The notes: a model not told the origin generated them from the sequence alone. 64,000 nucleotides of DNA from JANNBN01 sp031430595 (GCA_031430595.1 JANPBU010000060.1:1-64000); one strand, 5' to 3'. Shown: positions 1 through 7,907, numbered from the stretch's first letter. Translations and numbers: made by a program.

Positions 1-353
1 CGAGTTGCCTTGCACGCGTTGTCTTGCCCGAAGCAGGCAAACCCACCATCACAACTAATCGAGGTAACCGATCGTCGAGCAACAAATCGTTTCGTTCCGG
101 GTCGACCATGCACTCACCGTACCTTCCATCAACATCAAACCACCGCCGCATTAGTACCCTGCCCCCGGAACACCGGCATTGTGCGCAGCGTTCTTCGGGC
201 AGAAGTGGTCCCGGCGCAATTCCTAAGCGCACCGACTATCGCCGAATGTCGCCAGCACATCTGCACCAGCTCAACGTGTTGCATTTCGCCGGAACGCGGG
301 GTCGCTCGAACCGAGCCATTGTGCGCTCGCGCGCAAACTAATACGATCAGGGA
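1..353. other. Left-edge stretch without a supported gene
   Basis: Two overlapping open frames exist here, but their products are Arg/Ser/Thr-rich with no recognisable domain and look like chance frames in GC-rich DNA. Around 155-187 there is a segment (ACCCTGCCCCC, then ACACCGG, then GTGCGCA) that recurs in similar form at 2478-2518, just after the DUF5615 gene. Nothing else is seen. Confidence 0.5.
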
Positions 354-800
354 GTGGCTGAGCTTCGATTCGATCAGGTGAACATCGTTCTTCCGGACGT
401 CGCCGGGGCCGCAGCATTTCTGCGGGCGCTAGGAGTTCGGCTTCCCGAGCTGGGAGATGAATGGACTGATTGGAAATCCCATCACATCGGTTTTCCGGTA
501 GTCGCCGAAGGGTTTGATGCTGATCTCGACAGTCCGGCCTACGCGTCCCACTGGGGCGGTTTGCCCGCTGATTTTTCTGGCGTTGTGGTCAACCTCCGTG
601 CGGCAAATCGTTTGGGAGTCGATACTGCATTCGAACGAGCGACGGGTCTCGGTGCCGAGGTTTTGCGCTCGCCTTATGACACGTTCTGGGGAGCGCGCTA
701 CGCCGTGGTGCGAGGGCCCGGACCCATCGTCGTCGGATTCATGAGTCCAGCAGATTCAGCTGCGCGTGGCGCTTCGCCGAAGGTGTCCGACTTCGCATGA
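354..800 (+). CDS. VOC (glyoxalase/bleomycin-resistance) family protein
   Basis: A 148-residue protein with the single-domain layout of the vicinal-oxygen-chelate fold: an opening FDQVNIVLPDV strand, a DADLDSPAYASHWGG central part and a closing SPYDTFWGARYAVVRGPGP strand, which is the usual C-terminal signature. Members bind a metal or small ligand; the substrate cannot be told from sequence. The frame opens with GTG (GTGGCTGAGCTT). Its stop codon lies inside a roughly 45-bp segment repeated just before the recombinase gene at 21959, so the 3' end may mark an old mobile-element junction. Confident of the family, not of a function. Confidence 0.75.
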   Translation: MAELRFDQVNIVLPDVAGAAAFLRALGVRLPELGDEWTDWKSHHIGFPVVAEGFDADLDSPAYASHWGGLPADFSGVVVNLRAANRLGVDTAFERATGLGAEVLRSPYDTFWGARYAVVRGPGPIVVGFMSPADSAARGASPKVSDFA

Positions 801-842
801 TATCCGGGTGATCCGATTCGGTTTCTGCGATGCTTGGTTGCG
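793..842 (+). repeat. Copy 1 of a ~45-bp segment shared with the TnpA upstream region
   Basis: Reads TCGCATGATATCCGGGTGAT, then TTCGGTTT and ATGCTT. The copy at 21891-21940 has TCGCATGATATACGGGTGAT with the same later blocks. The second copy lies directly before a Tn554-like recombinase gene, so this may be an end or a scar of that element family. Seen by eye; the exact borders are approximate. Confidence 0.5.
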
Positions 843-896
843 CTCCAGCCCGATCGAACGTTTGCGACGACCTGAACTGCCTGTCGCCATGGTGAG

Positions 897-1219
897 GTGA
901 ACAAGAGCGACCCCGACAGTCCCGACGCGTACGGTCTGCCGATCGACGACCAGATCCGCCTGTTCGTAGACGACCACCGTCGTGAACTCGAACAGTCCCT
1001 CGATGGCCTCACCGAGGAGCAGGTCCGTCGCGAACTGGTCGAGTCGAAGACGACCCTTCTGGGCCTCGTGAAGCACGCAACGTTCGTCGAGCAGGTCTGG
1101 TTTCACGAGGCGATCAGCGGGGGGCCACGGGCAGAACTCGGGATCGTTGCCGGACCCGACGAGTCGTTCTCCTTGACTGCCAATGACACGATCGACTCGG
1201 TTCAATCAGCGTTCCGATC
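897..1219 (+). pseudogene. DinB/DUF664-like protein, N-terminal fragment
   Basis: Opens with GTG. The first ~107 residues match the DUF664/DinB helical fold (RRELEQSLDGLTEEQVRREL, then LLGLVKHATFVEQVWF, with the first metal-type His of such proteins). The family normally runs to about 170 residues. Here, after DTIDSVQSAFRS, the frame leaves recognisable sequence and runs on as low-meaning residues to 1478. In a neighbouring frame a methyltransferase tail begins at exactly this point, so the gene appears cut by a recombination or deletion. Family proteins include mycothiol- or bacillithiol-dependent enzymes; no activity is expected from the fragment. Confidence 0.65.
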
Positions 1220-1605
1220 CCCACTTGACCTTTGGTGTGGCGCCGATGACGGAGTTGCCCATCGGCAATGGTTCCCTGGCCGCGGCCGTCCTGTGGTACT
1301 CGATCATTCACACTCCGCCCTCCGCACTCCCCGATGTCTGGAACGAACTGGCTCGCGTTCTTGCTCCGAACGGCCGAGCGCTGCTCGGATTTCAGGCAGG
1401 CAACAACGTGGAAGTCCAGCGCGAGAACGCATACAATTCGTCGACGACGATGACCTGGTACCGGCACAACAGCGATGACGTCGTGCAGAGCATGGAGCGG
1501 GCCGGCTTCGTCGTGCAGTCCCGAGTCTGGCGCGTGGCTGAATTGGCGCACGAGACGACACCACAGGCGTTTCTCGCCAGTACAATCCGTAACGACGCTC
1601 GATAG
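1216..1605 (+). pseudogene. Class I SAM-dependent methyltransferase, C-terminal fragment
   Basis: The frame reads GVAPMTELPIGNGSLAAAVL, then WYSIIHTPPSALPDVWNELA and RVLAPNGRALLGFQ: the post-motif-I half of a small methyltransferase (motif II/III region and the 'leader lists the risk' helix). The N-terminal SAM-binding glycine loop is missing, because the DinB fragment occupies the upstream position in another frame. The remaining ~130 residues end normally at TAG. It cannot bind SAM as it stands, so I treat it as a remnant created by the same junction near 1216-1222. Confidence 0.65.
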
Positions 1606-1890
1606 ATAGGTTCGATCGCAGACCACCCACCGCACTCCGGCTTCGATGAACTCGGATCCAAACACGCCGGGTTGCGTCTCTATGGAACGGTCCAAGACCA
1701 TCGGTCCAAGCCTACGAGCACCAACACCTCCATCCTCAGATCGTAGGACCAATCGAATCTCGGTCACTGGCGTCGCTGCGAAACACACCACACGGAACAC
1801 CAGGTAACGCCCTCACGAGCGTGCCTGCCCCGGAACACCAGCTCACGGGCTGGGTGGTCGCTCAGCATCAAATGGTTGGTCGTGAAGGTC
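1606..1890. other. Intergenic stretch, nothing recognised
   Basis: No coding frame with family resemblance on either strand; the long minus-strand frame across it is the shadow of the methyltransferase remnant. A CCTGCCCCGGAACACCAG segment near 1826 resembles the motifs at 155-187 and 2478-2518. Confidence 0.4.
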
Positions 1891-1910
1891 GTGCCAGGTA
1901 GCCTGGACAC
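1891..1910. promoter_or_regulatory. Dyad directly before the DUF433 antitoxin start
   Basis: GTGCCAGGTAGCCTGGACAC: a perfect CCAGG/CCTGG dyad with three spacer bases and partly matching outer bases, ending one base before the ATG. Type II antitoxins usually repress their own operon from such a site. That role is inferred; no binding data exist here. Confidence 0.45.
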
Positions 1911-2132
1911 ATGGAACACCTAGAACTGATCGAAGTTCGCCCGGGAGTGCGGAGCGGCAAACCGTGTTTCGTCGGTTCCCGAATCAGCGTTTACGACGTG
2001 CTCGAATATCTTGCTGGTGGCATGACGTCCGATGAAATTGTTGCCGATTTCCCGGAGCTAACTGTCAGCCACGTTCGTGCGGCTCTTGAGTTCGCGGCCA
2101 TGCGTGAACGCCGTCTCGCCGCTTCTGCGTGA
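1911..2132 (+). CDS. DUF433 antitoxin (VapB-like)
   Basis: A 73-residue DUF433 protein. It shows the family hallmarks RPGVRSGKPCFVGSRISVYD and YLAGGMTSDEIVADFPELT, ending in the small helix that precedes VRAALEFAAMRERR. DUF433 proteins carry a compact helix-turn-helix and act as antitoxins to DUF5615/PIN-like toxins. Its last bases overlap the start of the toxin gene (GTGA), so the two are translationally coupled. A dyad abuts the start codon and may be its own operator. Complete length for the family. Confidence 0.88.
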   Translation: MEHLELIEVRPGVRSGKPCFVGSRISVYDVLEYLAGGMTSDEIVADFPELTVSHVRAALEFAAMRERRLAASA

Positions 2133-2473
2133 AACTTCTCTTCGACCAGAATCTTTCTCGAAGATTGGTCAATCAGCTTTCGACGACCTTTCCCGATTCG
2201 ACTCACGTCGTGTTCGAGCATCTCGATTCGTCCGATGATCAAGTCATCTGGGAATTCGCCAAGGCGGCCGGTTACGTCATCGTTTCCAAAGACTCCGACT
2301 TTCGCCAACTGTCGTTTCTCTACGGCGCTCCACCGAAAACCATTTGGCTTCGCATCGGGAACGCGCCAACTAAAACCGCAGCAGATTTGTTGATCGACAA
2401 TGCAAATCCAATCGCGTCTTTCGTCGATGACATTGACGCGGCACTCCTGGTTCTTCAATCCATCGATTCTTAG
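2129..2473 (+). CDS. DUF5615 PIN-like toxin
   Basis: 114 residues with the DUF5615 pattern: MKLLFDQNLSRRLVNQL at the start (acidic Asp6 with Asn8), then VIVSKDSDFRQLS in the middle carrying the second acidic pair. The fold is related to PIN ribonucleases, so an RNase toxin neutralised by the upstream DUF433 protein is the natural reading. Starts at GTG inside the antitoxin stop region. No truncation is seen; this is one of the few complete toxin-antitoxin pairs in the left arm. Confidence 0.85.
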   Translation: MKLLFDQNLSRRLVNQLSTTFPDSTHVVFEHLDSSDDQVIWEFAKAAGYVIVSKDSDFRQLSFLYGAPPKTIWLRIGNAPTKTAADLLIDNANPIASFVDDIDAALLVLQSIDS

Positions 2474-2564
2474 ATTCACCCTGCCCCCCAACACCGGATG
2501 AGCGGCCATCGTGCGCACGTCCTGTTCGGGTGTTTCGCTTGTTCTCCAACTCATAGGAGGACAT

Positions 2565-3473
2565 ATGAACACCAAAACCACCAGGACCGATCTTCTGCGT
2601 TATGTCGGAGATCACCGAATCGATGATGCCGAACTGGCAGCAATCGCGTTCCTGGCCCGGTGCAGCAATCGAACCCTGGACGCATACCGCCACGATCTGA
2701 AGTCATTCTTCGGATGGGCGAACCAATCCAACATCGTCGTGCTCGAAGCAACCCGACCGCACGTCGAGTTGTATCGGCATCACATGGAACAACGCGGTCT
2801 CGCCGCATCGACCATGGACCGTCGACTCTCAACGGTGTGTGGTTTCTACCGTTTCGCCCACATCGACGGACGAATCACCTCGAACCCGGCCCAGTAGGTT
2901 CGACGACCACAAGTCCATCCTTCACAAGGACGCGGGCTTGATCGAACCGAACTCGGCAAGTTCCTGTTCAGCGCCGAACGTGTAAGCACGCAACGCGCCG
3001 CGCTTGCTGTTCTCCTTGGACTCAACGGTCTACGCGTCAGCGAAGCGTGCGGCACAAACATTGAAGATCTTGCGTTCAGTGGCGGGCACCGCACATTGCA
3101 GATCATTGGCAAAGGCAACAAACCCACAACGATCCCGCTCGTTCCTAGTGTTGCTCGAACTATTGATCTCGCGATCGGCGAACGAACACAAGGATCGATC
3201 CTGCTCCGCCATGACGGGCAACGACTCGACCGTCGCACGGCGCACCGATGGGTCCGTTCCATCGGCAAACGCGCAGGCATTGGATCCGTTCACCCACACA
3301 TGCTCCGAGCCGCGTTCATCATGGCCGCCCTCGACGCCGGCGTCCAACTAAGAGACGTGCAGATCGCTGCACGCCACGCCGACCCTCGCACGACAACGAT
3401 TTATGACCGGCGCCGCGAGAACTTTGACCGCCATGCGGCGTATGTGGTCGTGGCGTTCGTGACCGGAGGTTGA
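2565..3473 (+). pseudogene. Tyrosine recombinase/integrase interrupted by one in-frame TAG
   Basis: The ATG follows a strong AGGAGG. The first 110 codons are a SAM-like core-binding domain (NRTLDAYRHDLKSFFGWA, then LAASTMDRRLSTVCGFYRFA). The frame then meets TAG at 2895-2897 after TSNPAQ. Beyond it the same frame continues without a break as the catalytic domain: GLRVSEAC (first Arg), GKGNKPTTIPL (Lys), HPHMLRAAF (His-x-x-Arg), ARHADPRTTTIYDRRR (His and Tyr nucleophile). All catalytic residues survive, so only the stop prevents a ~302-residue enzyme. Related proteins usually have Tyr or a similar residue after NPA-x; one base change explains the TAG. Confidence 0.85.
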
Positions 3474-3495
3474 ACTAGACCAGGTATCAAGATAA

Positions 3496-3669
3496 GTTGA
3501 TGTCCTCCACGCCTACCGCAACCCAATCCGCATCTTCGAACTTGACGACCTCACCATGCTCATCGGCCCCGATGCCGCAGCACGACTCCTCGAAGTTGGT
3601 ATTGCGACCGCTGACGGCGTCGAGTTCATCGTTCACGCAATGCCCACTCGCGACCAATACCTTCGGTGA
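3496..3669 (+). pseudogene. DUF4258-like toxin, 5'-truncated
   Basis: An open frame with no usable start reads VLHAYRNPIRIFELDDLTML, then IGPDAAARLLEVGIATADG and HAMPTRDQYLR before TGA. This is the C-terminal two thirds of the small DUF4258-like toxins that precede an antitoxin like the next gene. An in-frame TAA lies directly upstream and the integrase ends only ~20 bases before, so the toxin N-terminus seems replaced by the integrase region. Confidence 0.5.
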
Positions 3670-3674
3670 TCATC

Positions 3675-3947
3675 ATGCCAAGAACTATTCAAGAAATCCT
3701 CGATCACGCCGACGACCTCGCCAAACGATTCGAAGACTATGAACCCACCAAAAACGACGAACGACCCGTCGCCGAATACCTCCTCCAACGAGCGGCCCTT
3801 GCACGTGCACGCACCGAACGACAAATCGTTGAAGCCGTCGAAACCGCCCGCACCGAAGGAATCAGCTGGGCCCGCATCGGCACCCTGCTTGGAACCTCAG
3901 CCCAAGCAGCGCAACAACGCTACGGCGACATCACCGAATCCGTCTAA
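3675..3947 (+). CDS. Putative antitoxin of a DUF4258-type module
   Basis: A 90-residue, mostly helical acidic protein beginning MPRTIQEILDHADDLAKRFE, with a C-terminal GISWARIGTLLGTSAQAAQQ segment that reads as a small helix-turn-helix for autoregulation. In related actinobacterial loci this protein follows a DUF4258-like toxin; here it starts 5 bases after the stop of the toxin remnant. A GTG 9 bases upstream is an alternative start. With the toxin broken it may persist as an orphan antitoxin or repressor. Family placement is from memory of similar loci. Confidence 0.65.
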   Translation: MPRTIQEILDHADDLAKRFEDYEPTKNDERPVAEYLLQRAALARARTERQIVEAVETARTEGISWARIGTLLGTSAQAAQQRYGDITESV

Positions 3948-4152
3948 AAGATCAAAACACTCGCGTCGAACGAGTCGTATACGCGCAAATCACTATGAAA
4001 TGCCCTTCACCGGCACTTATGCAACAGGGGCGAGCACCTGTACTTCGCCGGTTATCGGTCGGGCTTTATCATCGGTTGGTTGAGCGATATCGAGCGGTTT
4101 TGGACGGAGGCGTAACGCAGCTCAAGTGACAGCTGTTTGGATCGCGCCAAAC

Positions 4153-4413
4153 TCAAACCGCAGGCTTTGGTGTGTGTTCTCGTTTGCCAAGTTCTAGGCG
4201 GAGACCTGCTTGAAGTTCGCTCCAACGGGGATCGGTCTTAAAGAGTATGGAATGCTCGTCGACCTTCTCCAATTGTTTCGGCGACCACTCAAATAGCTCC
4301 GGCAAATCCTCCAGCTCATCGAGTCTGCGTTTGTACGCGAGCAGTCTCGCTGCTATCAACTTCGATGGGGTCTCGGTTCCGATTGGTTTCACGGCCCGCT
4401 GCGCGTGAGTCAC
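4153..4413 (-). CDS. Hypothetical protein, 86 residues
   Basis: Not recognised. It opens at GTG and reads as a charged helical protein (RLLAYKRRLDELEDLPELFE, then LFKTDPRWSELQAGLRLELG). The amino-acid mix is more protein-like than that of neighbouring chance frames, which is the only support. No signal peptide or membrane segment. It could be the tail of a longer gene that has lost its 5' part. Confidence 0.35.
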   Translation of the reverse strand: MTHAQRAVKPIGTETPSKLIAARLLAYKRRLDELEDLPELFEWSPKQLEKVDEHSILFKTDPRWSELQAGLRLELGKREHTPKPAV

Positions 4414-4502
4414 GCCGCAGATATGCCACGCCAGTTTTGAGCGAACGCGGCGCGATCATTCGCTGGATCTGGCTCGGTTTAGGGGTCCGTTGCCCTTGGC
4501 TG

Positions 4503-5213
4503 TCAGGCGTTGTTCGAGTTCTGCGTGCCGTCTTTAATGATGGCGGTGAGTTGCTTTCCTGCTGAGCGGAGGTCTCGGGCGAGTGAAATGGCGTGTGTTT
4601 GGCTCGCGGTCGCAGTCGCGATCAGTAGGACGCCGTGGCGCAGGAGGAGACGGAGCGCGTCATGATTGATTCGACCGACCGCCCATCGCATGAGTGCGCC
4701 GTTGAGCATCGTGTAGGTCTGGAGTCCGAGAGCGGCTGGCGGGAACGCTGATTGGATCACCCCAGATGTTTGGAGGTGCTCCCAACGGGTCGCGATCAGT
4801 GCACTGATGTCGTGTCCGCTCGATACTCCCGTTGCCGGGTTCGCGCTCATGTCGCCGAGTTTCACGATGATGTGGGCCCAGGCCCTTGGTCGCTCGGCGA
4901 GTGCCCGGCAAAGCAAATCGATAAGCGCGAGTAGCGAGTCAAGGGGGTGACGAGTACGCGTACGTGTTGTCGAGCCATCGTGTGCGAGTTCAGTTACGAA
5001 GCGCCGCAGGAGGCCAACCAGGATCGCGTCGCGAGTTCCGAACAGGTTGTACACGGTTGCAGGAGCGACACCCGCCTGGCGTGCGATTGCCTCAACGCTG
5101 GCATGTTCAGCGTTGACGTCGGACTGATCAATGAGTACCAGAGCAGCATCAAGGATTGCGTCGCGACGCCCCGCTTTCGCTGCTTCACGCTGGCTCGACG
5201 GCCCTTCTGTCAT
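4503..5213 (-). CDS. TetR family transcriptional regulator
   Basis: 236 residues from the ATG that gives MTEGPSSQREAAKAGRRDAI. A standard TetR DNA-binding domain lies at about residues 14-62 (ILDAALVLID, ASVEAIARQAGVAPATVYNL, FGTRDAILVGLL), followed by a helical ligand-binding domain. It is divergent from the PEP-utilising enzyme gene with only 22 bases between start codons, and that gap is almost filled by a 20-bp dyad, so it very probably controls both itself and that enzyme. The inducer cannot be inferred. An upstream in-frame start exists but would overlap the divergent gene. Confidence 0.85.
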   Translation of the reverse strand: MTEGPSSQREAAKAGRRDAILDAALVLIDQSDVNAEHASVEAIARQAGVAPATVYNLFGTRDAILVGLLRRFVTELAHDGSTTRTRTRHPLDSLLALIDLLCRALAERPRAWAHIIVKLGDMSANPATGVSSGHDISALIATRWEHLQTSGVIQSAFPPAALGLQTYTMLNGALMRWAVGRINHDALRLLLRHGVLLIATATASQTHAISLARDLRSAGKQLTAIIKDGTQNSNNA

Positions 5214-5215
5214 AT

Positions 5216-5235
5216 TTCTAGAGTACACTCCAGAA
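5216..5235. promoter_or_regulatory. Palindromic operator between tetR-like gene and PEP enzyme gene
   Basis: TTCTAGAGTACACTCCAGAA is identical to its reverse complement at 16 of 20 positions. It fills nearly the whole space between the two divergent start codons, ending directly before one ATG and starting 2 bases from the other. TetR proteins bind such dyads as dimers. There is no room for ordinary ribosome binding sites, so at least one transcript may be leaderless. Confidence 0.65.
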
Positions 5236-6927
5236 ATGCTCGAGGCGTATCCCAACGATCATCAGCTCAGTATTGCGTTCCCGATGTACTCGCGCGGGAA
5301 CTACGGAGAAGCGTTCCCGAATCCCCTTACACCGATGACCGGGTCTCTGATTCTCAGTGCGACTGACCGGGGACAACACCGGTTTGCGTTGGCGTGCGGG
5401 ATGCTTTCGTCTCCTCACCTTGCCGATCCGCGTAACACGGTCTCTGGCCAGTTTTGGGGCTACCAATACGGCAATCTCTCAATCGCTCGTCTTGCCGCGG
5501 TGCGCATACCGGGTGTCAAGGTCAGCGACATCGACGAGCAATTCGTTGGTGTTGGCGTTCTTCCGCCATATGTGCCGTCACGCGGTGACCGTGACATTCG
5601 GGCATCGATTCGACTGCTTCGCTTCGCGAACGGAGCCTTCAACGATACCGACGCACAAGCCGCAAGCGCAGCGCGTCGAGAAGTAGACGAGTGGCGAGCG
5701 CTCCTTCCTCAGCCGGGCAACGCCGGCACTGCGGAGCTCCTGGACCAGGTTCGGTCCCTGGCCAGGTGGTGCGACCAGCTGATCGTGCACATGATGACCG
5801 TGTCACTCCACGCGGCCACAGCTCGAGTCCTGATCGAACGGCTCGTCGGAACTCACGGCGTCGCTGCCGCCAACGTACTGACGAGTGGACTTGGCGACAT
5901 CGTGTCTGCGCAACCAGCAACCCAGCTGTGGAAACTTGCTCAGGAAGTCGAACACGATCCTCTGCTCGGATCACACTTTGACGGTGAGCCCTCGGGCCTT
6001 GATGTCCGCCTTCGCGCTGATCCACACGCGCAGGGTTTCGTCGAGCGTTTCGACCGCTTCCTAGCGGAACACGGATTCCACGGCATCGACGAACTCGAAG
6101 TCGGCGCGCCGAAGTGGGGAACAGACGTTGATGTTCCACTCGCCATCATCGAACGACTCCGTCACGCACCACCCGGACGAGACCCCCAACAGGCCAACGA
6201 ACGTTTAGCGAACGATCGGCTTACCGCGATCGAGAACACCCGCGCCATCATGGGTTGGCCGAAACGGAAACTGCTCGACCGGGCATTGCGCACTGCGGCC
6301 CTTTATGCACCCGCCCGAGAAGCAACGAAGAGCGCTCTCGTCAAGACGGTCTACGAAGCCCGGGTTGCACTCTTGGAACTTGCTCGTCGTGCAGGGGTCG
6401 ATCACGATGACGTCTTCTTTGTGACCGAGCCGGAACTTGAACCGTTCCTCCTCCATCCCGAGCGTTACTCCGACACCATCGCAAACCGCCGGGCACTCCG
6501 TGAGCAGTTGGCCGAACGCACCCCACCATTCTGGTTCAACGGCGACATCGCCGACCCATCCACCTGGAAACGCCGTACTGGGTCGCTGGACTTCGAGGCC
6601 AGTGGAACAACGCTGCGAGGAATCGGCGTAAGTAAGGGCCGAATCAGCGGCACCGCACGCGTCCTCGACAACCCGAACGACCCAAGCGACCTCCAGCCAG
6701 GAGACATTCTCATCGCTCCCGAAACAGATCCCGCCTGGACACCACTCTTCCTCGCAGTCGCCGGCGTCGTCGTAAACGTCGGAGCACAAACCAGCCACGC
6801 TGCCACCATCGCCCGCGAACTCGGCATCCCCGCAGTCGTCGGTGTCACCGACGCAACCCGGCGCATCCGAAACGGAACACGCATCACTATCGACGGCACC
6901 ACCGGCGAAATCGACATAGACCTATAG
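5236..6927 (+). CDS. PEP-utilising enzyme (central domain plus mobile His domain)
   Basis: 563 residues from ATG (MLEAYPNDH). The N-terminal half has the RGNYGEAFPNPLTPMTG motif typical of the middle region of PEP-synthase or rifampicin-phosphotransferase-like proteins. The last ~80 residues are the PEP-utilising mobile domain: GDILIAPETDPAWTPLFLAV, then GAQTSHAATIARELGIPAVV, where the His of TSHA is the expected phospho-carrier. The ATP-grasp domain that normally supplies the phosphate is absent, and no adjacent gene encodes it. It is paired with a divergent TetR gene and a dyad overlapping the start. The function may be a drug- or metabolite-phosphorylating partner; this is inference. Confidence 0.75.
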   Translation: MLEAYPNDHQLSIAFPMYSRGNYGEAFPNPLTPMTGSLILSATDRGQHRFALACGMLSSPHLADPRNTVSGQFWGYQYGNLSIARLAAVRIPGVKVSDIDEQFVGVGVLPPYVPSRGDRDIRASIRLLRFANGAFNDTDAQAASAARREVDEWRALLPQPGNAGTAELLDQVRSLARWCDQLIVHMMTVSLHAATARVLIERLVGTHGVAAANVLTSGLGDIVSAQPATQLWKLAQEVEHDPLLGSHFDGEPSGLDVRLRADPHAQGFVERFDRFLAEHGFHGIDELEVGAPKWGTDVDVPLAIIERLRHAPPGRDPQQANERLANDRLTAIENTRAIMGWPKRKLLDRALRTAALYAPAREATKSALVKTVYEARVALLELARRAGVDHDDVFFVTEPELEPFLLHPERYSDTIANRRALREQLAERTPPFWFNGDIADPSTWKRRTGSLDFEASGTTLRGIGVSKGRISGTARVLDNPNDPSDLQPGDILIAPETDPAWTPLFLAVAGVVVNVGAQTSHAATIARELGIPAVVGVTDATRRIRNGTRITIDGTTGEIDIDL

Positions 6928-7284
6928 CTTCCCAACTAACCGCTCGATAACGCGCGCCCCAACGTTTCGGGAAAACGCTGCCTGGCCACCCGACCCTGGC
7001 CCAAGTCATGCACAAAGGATCACTCCCCATATTGCTAAGCGCGCAGTGAATTTCAATTGCCCGGCGATATCGAGTGCTAGGCGCGCATAGGTTCGCCGGA
7101 TATCGGTCATGAGTTTGGAGGTGCCCTGTGAGTGTTATCGTGCGCAGAAAGATGGCGTTTGCGCAATCCACGATCTGCCCAGCGAGGGGCTTTTGTCCGT
7201 TCTCGAGGTGTCGTAGCGCTGCTACGAACGGCAAGTTTGCCTGCCACAAGGTTTCGTCCCTTTTGTTTGCGTAACCGGCAATCG
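6928..7284. other. Intergenic region holding repeat copy A
   Basis: No gene is supported. Besides the dispersed repeat (own entry) it contains GGATATCGGTCATG at 7098-7111, an exact 14-base copy of the sequence around the VapB start codon at 7880-7893, and GCTAAGCGCGCA at 7034-7045 followed by GCTAGGCGCGCA at 7076-7087. Confidence 0.5.
6996..7055 (+). repeat. Dispersed ~60-bp repeat, copy A
   Basis: Core CTGGCCCAAGTCATGC, then CCCATATTGCTAAGCGCGCA, then GAATTTC. It aligns over ~50-60 bases with copies B (7951) and C (9637), all on the same strand. It lies beyond the 3' end of the VapC gene. Function unknown. Confidence 0.65.
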
Positions 7285-7689
7285 TCAGGCGTCGAGACGC
7301 TCGACGGACTGGTTGGTGATCGCAGCGATCAGGTCGAAATCTTTATCGACATGCAACACCGTGAGCTTGGCGAGTTCTGCGGTTGCGGCGATGAGCAGGT
7401 CTGGAATGGACGGTGCTCGGTGTTGACCGCAATCGGCAAGCAGCATTTGGATTTCTACAGCGCGAGCTTCGATCGCCGGTGTGATGTACTCCACCGTCAT
7501 CGATGACACTGGCGGTTCGCCAAGCGTGGAGCGATGATCGGAGCCGTTGCGGGTGGAGTAGCCAATCTCGAGCAGGGTGACGGTAGAGATTCGGACGAGG
7601 CCGCGTTGAATGCGTGGCAGCCAGTCGTCGCCCGCGGCGCTGATTCGGTTAAGCGCCGACTTGTCGATGAGCCAGTTCGTCAACGCCAT
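7285..7689 (-). CDS. vapC: VapC-type PIN domain ribonuclease toxin
   Basis: 134 residues with the PIN acidic set in order: WLIDKSAL (Asp9), TLLEIGY (Glu), SIPDLLIAATAEL (Asp) and VLHVDKDFDLIA (Asp). PIN toxins cleave tRNA or rRNA. It overlaps the upstream antitoxin gene by 10 bases, so translation is coupled. Length and motifs are complete, so this module looks functional. It is bracketed by two copies of the dispersed repeat, about 230 bases beyond its end and 60 bases before the antitoxin start. Confidence 0.9.
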   Translation of the reverse strand: MALTNWLIDKSALNRISAAGDDWLPRIQRGLVRISTVTLLEIGYSTRNGSDHRSTLGEPPVSSMTVEYITPAIEARAVEIQMLLADCGQHRAPSIPDLLIAATAELAKLTVLHVDKDFDLIAAITNQSVERLDA

Positions 7690-7892
7690 GCGGCTGCCAT
7701 GACCTCAGGATCACCCAAATCAGCGGTGCGTTCGGCGAAACGATCGAGGTGCTCGCGTGTCAGTGCCGGTCTTTGTTGTTCGGCGAGAACCCGGCGTAGA
7801 TATTCCGCTCGCGTCACGCCGGCGCGTTGCGCGTTTGCGTCGAGAGCTTCGACAACATCGTCGGGCACATCTCTAATGAGGATATCGGTCAT
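7680..7892 (-). CDS. vapB: VapB/FitA-like ribbon-helix-helix antitoxin
   Basis: 70 residues from ATG (MTDILIRDVPDDVVEALDAN). The N-terminus is a ribbon-helix-helix typical of FitA/VapB antitoxins (ILIRDVPDDVVEAL, then RAEYLRRVL), with an acidic C-terminal tail for toxin wrapping (DRFAERTADLGDPEVMAAAW). A GTG 6 bases upstream is an alternative start. Two GATATC boxes, one inside the first codons and one upstream, may be its own operator. Confidence 0.88.
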   Translation of the reverse strand: MTDILIRDVPDDVVEALDANAQRAGVTRAEYLRRVLAEQQRPALTREHLDRFAERTADLGDPEVMAAAWR

Positions 7893-7907
7893 GCCCACAA
7901 TGATATC
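7881..7907. promoter_or_regulatory. Paired GATATC boxes at the vapB start
   Basis: GATATC occurs at 7881-7886 and 7902-7907 with 15 bases between, flanking the antitoxin start codon. FitA-type antitoxins bind paired short inverted repeats in this position. A chance occurrence of a 6-base palindrome twice is possible. Confidence 0.35.

Noticed and set aside
1114..1800. Minus-strand 228-codon open frame
   Set aside because: It is antisense to the DinB and methyltransferase remnants, whose plus-strand frames show clear family motifs.
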